NCBI GenBank assembly: GCA_019348575.1
Contig: JAHWJE010000003.1
Coordinates: forward strand, 1 to 10,634
Direction: 5' to 3'
Source: Actinomycetota bacterium
Lineage (GTDB): Bacteria > Actinomycetota > Thermoleophilia > Solirubrobacterales > Solirubrobacteraceae
Length of the DNA stretch: 10,634 nt
A model generated the notes under the pieces. That model had not been told where the DNA came from. It did no database searches and saw only the letters and a program-made list of their open reading frames with translations. Of this stretch, positions 7,087-10,634 are shown piece by piece. The translations under genes and the position numbers were made by a program. How positions within the stretch are numbered: the first letter of the stretch is position 1; the number at the start of each line of letters is the position of its first letter.

Positions 7087-8506
7087 GCAGGTACCGATCC
7101 GCTGGCGGCTGGCCGGCAGCTCGGCGCTTCTGACGCTCGTGATCCTGTGCGGCTTCGCGGGCGCCGTCGGCGGGCTGACGTCGCAGCGCCTGCACGAGGA
7201 CTTCGCGCGCGAGGTCTCCGACGCGGCCGACCTGCTCAACGCGAAGATCAGGTACACGGTCGCGGTTCCCACCGGACTGGGAGGCTACGACCTCGACGGC
7301 TTCAGGCCCGACCTCTCGAGCTACGAGAACGGCACGACGATCGTGCGGGTCGTCAGCCGCGAGGGCATCCTGCTCGAAGGCACGGTCCATACGAAGGACT
7401 TCGGCCCGCCGCTCGTCGGCACGACGAAGCAGGACGGCTATCTCGTCGAGACGCGCCAGGTCCCGCTCTCCGCCGCAGACTACTTCCAGATCCCGCTCTA
7501 CCTCCAGTACGCGCGCCCGGTCGCGAGCGTCGACGCGACCGTCGGGCGGCTGCGGCTGTTTCTCATCGTCGGCGTGCTCAGCGGAGCGGGCCTGGCGTTG
7601 CTGGCGGGCCTCATGGTCGCGCGGCGCGCGATGGCCCCGATCGCGGCGCTGACGGACACCGCGCGCAAGATCGAGCAGACGCGCGACCCCGCCGAGCGGA
7701 TCCCGCAGGTCGAGGCCGACGACGAGGTCGCCGAGCTTGCGCGCACGCTCGACGGGATGCTGCACGCGCTGGACAGGTCGCGCGCCGAGACCGAGGACGC
7801 GCTGCGCCGCCAGCGCGAGTTCGTCGCCGACGCATCCCACGAGCTGCGCACCCCGCTGACGAGCGTCCTCGCCAACCTCGAGCTGCTGGCCGAGAGCCTC
7901 GACGGCGAGCAGGAGGAGGCCGCCAACTCCGCGCTGCGCTCGTCGCGGCGCATGCGCCGCCTCGTCGCCGACCTGCTGCTGCTGGCGCGCCACGACGCCG
8001 CGCGCCAGGCGCCGCACACGCCGGTCGACGTCGGCCAGGTGCTCGTGGAGGCGGCCGCCGAGGTCGGCGTCATCGCCGATGGCCACGACGTCTCGATCGA
8101 GGCCGGCAGGGCCGTCGTCGACGGGGCCCGCGACGAGCTGCACCGCCTCACGCTGAACCTGATGGAGAACGCGATCCGCCATACGCCGCCGGGCACGCAG
8201 GTGCGCGCCTCTGTCGACGCCGTCGACGGCAACGTGCGGCTGATCGTCGAGGACGACGGACCCGGCATCCCGCCCGAGCTGAAGGCGCGCGCCTTCGAGC
8301 GCTTCGTGCGCGGCGCGGGCGACCGCGGCGGCTCCTCCGGCCTCGGGCTTTCGATCGTGCACGCCGTCGCCCAGTCGCACGGCGGCACGGTGACGATCGA
8401 GTCGCCGACGAGCAACGGCTCCGGCCGCGCCCGCGGGACCCGCTTCGCGGTGATGCTGCCGCTGTCGCGCAGCGCCCAGCGGCCCGTCGGCGCGTTCGCC
8501 GACTGA
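7031..8506 (+). CDS. Membrane sensor histidine kinase
   Basis: A 491-residue sensor kinase. One membrane helix at about 27-49, an extracytoplasmic sensor region of about 120 residues (50-172) and a second helix at about 175-196 precede a HAMP linker (about 197-250, with M-A-P-I-A-A-L). The dimerisation/phosphoacceptor domain has F-V-A-D-A-S-H-E-L-R-T-P-L, with His270. The ATPase domain has the N box N-L-M-E-N-A-I-R-H (Asn380), the G1 box E-D-D-G-P-G-I (407-413), the F box F-E-R-F and the G2 box G-L-G-L (437-440). All catalytic motifs are intact. It presumably phosphorylates the regulator encoded upstream. The sensor region matches no ligand-binding fold that I can name from sequence. The family resembles actinobacterial envelope-stress kinases such as MprB in architecture only; the signal is unknown. 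Confidence 0.94.
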   Translation: MSRVSSIRSAALATFSAPRQVPIRWRLAGSSALLTLVILCGFAGAVGGLTSQRLHEDFAREVSDAADLLNAKIRYTVAVPTGLGGYDLDGFRPDLSSYENGTTIVRVVSREGILLEGTVHTKDFGPPLVGTTKQDGYLVETRQVPLSAADYFQIPLYLQYARPVASVDATVGRLRLFLIVGVLSGAGLALLAGLMVARRAMAPIAALTDTARKIEQTRDPAERIPQVEADDEVAELARTLDGMLHALDRSRAETEDALRRQREFVADASHELRTPLTSVLANLELLAESLDGEQEEAANSALRSSRRMRRLVADLLLLARHDAARQAPHTPVDVGQVLVEAAAEVGVIADGHDVSIEAGRAVVDGARDELHRLTLNLMENAIRHTPPGTQVRASVDAVDGNVRLIVEDDGPGIPPELKARAFERFVRGAGDRGGSSGLGLSIVHAVAQSHGGTVTIESPTSNGSGRARGTRFAVMLPLSRSAQRPVGAFAD

Positions 8507-8598
8507 AGATCGCGGCGGCGAGGCCGATGACGGCGCCATGGCGTCGCTTGCAGCTGCTCGCGGCCCGCGATCGGCCGAGCGGGTCCGCGTGCTGCAGG

Positions 8599-8615
8599 CC
8601 CGGGCTCGGCCCGGG
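8599..8615. terminator. GC-rich hairpin between convergent genes
   Basis: CCCGGGC, loop TCG, GCCCGGG: a perfect seven-pair stem immediately downstream of the DUF4230 stop and 92 bases past the kinase stop. Its symmetry would let it act on both converging transcripts. No T-run follows on either strand, as is common in high-GC actinobacteria, so terminator function is plausible but unproven. The rest of 8507-8598 holds nothing I recognise. Confidence 0.45.
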
Positions 8616-8616
8616 G

Positions 8617-9261
8617 TCAGGTCCTCGGCTGCTGGAAGCGGATCGTGATCCGCTCGAAGCCCAGAGCGGTGAGCATCCCCGTCAGCATCGCGCGCGTGTT
8701 GCGCTCGGCGAGCCGCAGCAGCTTGGGGCTCTCGCGCGCCGCGCGCCCGATCCTGCGCTCGGCGAGCAGCAGCAGGTCGCGTTGCTTGTCGGCGTCGTCG
8801 TCGAACAGGTCGCCGAGGCGGTTGACGAGCCCGCGCCGCGTGCTCAGGGCGCGGCTGCGCTCGAGATCGACGCGCACGTCGGAGAGGTGCGGTGCCGGGA
8901 GCGTGACCGTGACGGCGCTGCGGTCTTGGGAGACGCGGACGCTGCGCGAGTCGAGGCGGCTGAAGTCGACGGCGGCGTCGACGCTTCCGGCGGCGATCAG
9001 CAGCGCGCTCTCGCCGGCCAGAAACGAGGGCAGGAAGGCGACGTCGCGCTCGATGTCGATCAGCTGCTGGTAGTTGCCGGTTGCAGCGCGGTACTCCGAC
9101 AGCGACTCGAGGGAGCGCAGCAGGGCCGGCTGGCTACGGTCCTTGGTCTCCGTCGAGAAGGGGTTGAGGTCGGGGAGTCCCGGCATGACGGCCGGGGCCA
9201 CGACGACCGCGGCGATCACCCCCGCGAGGACGATCAGCGCCTTGAGGGGGCGACGACGCAT
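8617..9261 (-). CDS. DUF4230 family membrane-anchored protein
   Basis: A 214-residue protein with a short basic N-terminus (M-R-R-R-P-L-K), one membrane helix at about 7-27, and a soluble domain that I take to be outside the membrane because of the positive N-terminus. The soluble part has the DUF4230 pattern: G-S-V-D-A-A-V-D-F-S-R-L at 92-103, V-T-V-T-L-P-A-P at 117-124, a helical stretch with L-L-L-L-A-E-R-R-I-G-R-A-A (about 163-175), A-E-R-N-T-R (185-190), and the ending L-G-F-E-R-I-T-I-R-F. The function of this family is unknown to me. The ATG at 9261 has GGGAG only one base upstream, too close for normal use. A GTG four codons earlier (9273-9271) is an alternative start, or the mRNA may be near-leaderless. 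The long upstream extension of this frame is antisense to the transpeptidase gene and was rejected. It is convergent with the kinase and divergent from the transpeptidase. Confidence 0.82.
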   Translation of the reverse strand: MRRRPLKALIVLAGVIAAVVVAPAVMPGLPDLNPFSTETKDRSQPALLRSLESLSEYRAATGNYQQLIDIERDVAFLPSFLAGESALLIAAGSVDAAVDFSRLDSRSVRVSQDRSAVTVTLPAPHLSDVRVDLERSRALSTRRGLVNRLGDLFDDDADKQRDLLLLAERRIGRAARESPKLLRLAERNTRAMLTGMLTALGFERITIRFQQPRT

Positions 9262-9286
9262 GCTCCCGTGCACGGTAGCGACGCCC

Positions 9287-9322
9287 GAGCGCAGCCTGCG
9301 CTCAGGGAGCGCACGGAGCGCA
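9287..9322. promoter_or_regulatory. Four copies of GAGCGCA in the divergent region (candidate operator)
   Basis: GAGCGCA occurs directly at 9287-9293, 9307-9313 and 9316-9322, and inverted (TGCGCTC) at 9297-9303. Copies one and inverted form a perfect hairpin or palindrome with a GCC centre; copies two and three form a nine-base tandem repeat (GGAGCGCAC / GGAGCGCAT). The array lies 26-61 bases upstream of the DUF4230 ATG and 74-110 upstream of the transpeptidase ATG, a suitable place to control both. GAGCGC is also a common Glu-Arg hexamer in this genome style, so chance is not excluded. The rest of the 135-base gap shows no clear -10/-35. Confidence 0.4.
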
Positions 9323-9396
9323 TTCGACGATCGAGGACGCGCCTGCTTTGCGGATCGACGCGCAAGACGGCGTGAGACCCGGCCGCAGCGGGGTAC

Positions 9397-10431
9397 ATGC
9401 TCGGGATGTCGCTGCTGCGGATCGCGATCGGATTCTGTCTGGCGGCGGCGGTCGCGCTGCTCGCGGTCAAGGCCGTCGCGCAGGCCCCGCCTGGCGCGCA
9501 GCCGCCGCTCCCCGTCGAGCGGATCGCCGCGGGGATCACCGCAGCGGGCCACGACGTCTCGGGCCTGACCGTCGACGAGGCTGCCGCCAGGCTGCGGGGG
9601 GTGTACGGCGAGCGCCTCGAGCGCGGCTCGGTCACGGTCCGCGCGGCGGACCTGACGTGGAGGCTGACGACGCGCAAGGCGCGCGTGCGCTTCGACGCGC
9701 TGCGCAGCGCCGAGCGCGCGCTCCAGGCCGGCCGCGGTGCGCAGGGCAGCCCCGTCGACGTGCCGCTCGCCGTCGGCTACTCGAGAGCCCGCGTCGAGCG
9801 TTTCGCGGGCCGGATCGACCGCCGGCTGCGCCGCAAGCCGCGCGACTCTCAGCTGCGGATCTCGCTCACGCACGTGCGCGTCACGCACTCGCGCCGCGGC
9901 CGCGACATCGACGGCCGCCGCCTCGCACGCAAGATCGGGCAGGCGCTGAAGGACCCGCGCATCGGCCGCCTCTTCAAGCCCAAGCTCTCGCGCCCGAAGC
10001 CGAAGGTCACGGCCGGCGAGCTGCGCCGCAGCGCGACGACCGTCATCACGATCCACCAGGCGACGTTCACGCTGCGCCTGCTCAAGAACTTCAGCGTGGT
10101 GAGGAGCTACAAGGTCGCCGTGGGACAGTCCGGCTACCCGACGCCGCGCGGGCGCTTCTCGATCGTCTCCAAGCAGGTCAACCCGGTCTGGTCGGTACCC
10201 AACAGCCCCTGGGCCGGCGAGCTCGCGGGCACGACCGTCACCGGCGGCAGCGCGGCCAACCCGCTTAAGGCGCGCTGGATGGGGATCGTCGGCGGCGTCG
10301 GCATCCACGGCACGGATCAGGCCGCTTCGATCGGCACGCGCGCGTCACACGGCTGCATCCGGATGCACGTCCGCGACGTCGTCGAGCTGTTCAACCGCAC
10401 GCCGGTCGGCACGCCGGTGCTGATCGCCTGA
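9397..10431 (+). CDS. Secreted L,D-transpeptidase (YkuD domain)
   Basis: A 344-residue exported enzyme that crosslinks peptidoglycan stems 3-3 or attaches material to them. A hydrophobic signal or anchor at about 5-29 (ending A-V-A-Q-A) is followed by a region (about 40-205) with the style of the peptidoglycan-binding/VanW-associated domain (PG_binding_4 type): V-S-G-L-T-V-D-E-A-A-A-R-L at 54-66, then D-I-D-G-R-R-L-A at 170-177. The YkuD catalytic domain spans about 213-344. It has Y-P-T-P-R-G-R-F at 247-254, the I-H-G-T segment with His304 and the catalytic S-H-G-C-I-R-M at 317-323 (His318, Cys320), so it appears active. The ATG at 9397 has AGCGGGG four bases upstream; ATG 9406 is possible. 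It is divergent from the DUF4230 gene and convergent with RNase J. No lipobox is present despite Cys14. Confidence 0.94.
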   Translation: MLGMSLLRIAIGFCLAAAVALLAVKAVAQAPPGAQPPLPVERIAAGITAAGHDVSGLTVDEAAARLRGVYGERLERGSVTVRAADLTWRLTTRKARVRFDALRSAERALQAGRGAQGSPVDVPLAVGYSRARVERFAGRIDRRLRRKPRDSQLRISLTHVRVTHSRRGRDIDGRRLARKIGQALKDPRIGRLFKPKLSRPKPKVTAGELRRSATTVITIHQATFTLRLLKNFSVVRSYKVAVGQSGYPTPRGRFSIVSKQVNPVWSVPNSPWAGELAGTTVTGGSAANPLKARWMGIVGGVGIHGTDQAASIGTRASHGCIRMHVRDVVELFNRTPVGTPVLIA

Positions 10432-10442
10432 CGGCTTCGCGG

Positions 10443-10455
10443 GCGCCGACGGCGC
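10443..10455. terminator. Short hairpin between transpeptidase and RNase J genes
   Basis: GCGCC, loop GAC, GGCGC: a five-pair stem in the 40-base convergent gap. A longer-range pairing of GGGCGC (10441-10446) with GCGCCC (10466-10471) is also possible, and GCTTCGCG is directly repeated at 10434 and 10461. There is no T-run. The position fits a shared terminator, but the stems are weak. Confidence 0.3.
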
Positions 10456-10471
10456 AGACCGCTTCGCGCCC

Positions 10472-10634
10472 CTACACCTCGACGACGACCGGCAGCACCA
10501 TCGGGCGGCGCCTGATGCGGTCGTAGACGAACGCCGCGAGGTCGTCGTGGAGGATCTCCTGGAGCAGGTCGATCTCGCGGATCTCCTCCTTGGCGGCGCG
10601 GTCGAGCGACCGCTCGACGCAGTCGCGCAGCGCC
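10472..10634 (-). CDS. rnj: Ribonuclease J, C-terminal end (runs off right edge)
   Basis: The last 53 codons of a minus-strand gene. The visible protein ends with A-L-R-D-C-V-E-R-S-L, an acidic helical stretch (E-I-R-E-I-D-L-L-Q-E-I-L), F-V-Y-D-R-I-R-R-R-P-M-V-L-P-V-V-V-E-V and a TAG stop. The closing R-R-R-P-M-[VI]-[LV]-P-V-V-[VM]-E-V is characteristic of the small C-terminal domain of bacterial RNase J, a 5'-3' exonuclease and endonuclease in mRNA decay and rRNA maturation. The metallo-beta-lactamase and beta-CASP catalytic parts lie outside the window, so activity cannot be judged. RNase J next to FtsK is a familiar actinobacterial neighbourhood, which supports the call; here four genes lie in between. 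Confidence 0.85.
   Translation of the reverse strand, partial: ALRDCVERSLDRAAKEEIREIDLLQEILHDDLAAFVYDRIRRRPMVLPVVVEV

Noticed and set aside
6866..8539. A 557-codon minus-strand open frame across the histidine kinase gene
   Set aside because: The kinase on the other strand has every family motif; this frame has none and is a composition shadow.
9397..9450. Lipoprotein signal in the L,D-transpeptidase because of Cys14
   Set aside because: The residues before the Cys (A-I-G-F) do not fit a lipobox, and the Cys is in the middle of the hydrophobic stretch.
9262..10308. Upstream extension of the DUF4230 frame to a 563-codon protein
   Set aside because: The extra 349 codons are antisense to the L,D-transpeptidase and lack any domain; the conserved protein with its membrane helix starts at about 9261-9273.

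Overview
This is a very GC-rich window in which nearly every codon of the real genes ends in G or C. The gene content (actinobacterial-type FtsK, a RodZ-like protein, CinA, ThpR, RNase J, a YkuD L,D-transpeptidase with a peptidoglycan-binding-type N-terminal region) and the composition suggest a chromosomal segment of an actinobacterium, most likely of the Thermoleophilia/Solirubrobacterales kind (Conexibacter, Patulibacter and relatives). That placement is inference from style and gene order, not from a marker comparison. No phage, IS, CRISPR, tRNA or rRNA features are visible.

Layout. From right to left on the minus strand, 6284 to 1 is a tight co-directional run: ftsK - rodZ-like - cinA - thpR - AraC-family regulator - folE (5' part only; the gene runs off the left edge). 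The gaps are 36, 10, 6, 19 and 31 bases, so it is probably one operon or a set of coupled units. It combines chromosome translocation at division (FtsK), cell shape (RodZ-like), pyridine-nucleotide repair (CinA), RNA 2',3'-cyclic phosphate chemistry (ThpR), a transcription factor, and the entry step of pteridine/folate synthesis (FolE).

A 118-base divergent intergenic region (6285-6402) separates ftsK from a plus-strand two-component system: an OmpR-type response regulator (6403-7086) and its histidine kinase (7031-8506), which overlap by 56 bases. A convergent minus-strand gene for a membrane-anchored DUF4230-type protein follows (8617-9261). Divergent from it is a plus-strand secreted L,D-transpeptidase (9397-10431). 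The right edge holds the last 53 codons of a minus-strand RNase J gene.

RNase J and ftsK are close neighbours in many actinobacteria (dapA-rnj-ftsK-...-cinA order, from memory). Here a four-gene envelope cassette (regulator, kinase, DUF4230, L,D-transpeptidase) lies between them, and folE rather than recA follows thpR after a regulator gene. The most notable non-coding signals are a heptamer present four times in 36 bases between the DUF4230 and transpeptidase genes, and a cluster of palindromes plus a candidate near-leaderless promoter between ftsK and the response regulator. Inside the response regulator there is an abrupt change in codon choice that runs into the kinase start. I found no clear evidence of a wholly new system; these are the best leads.
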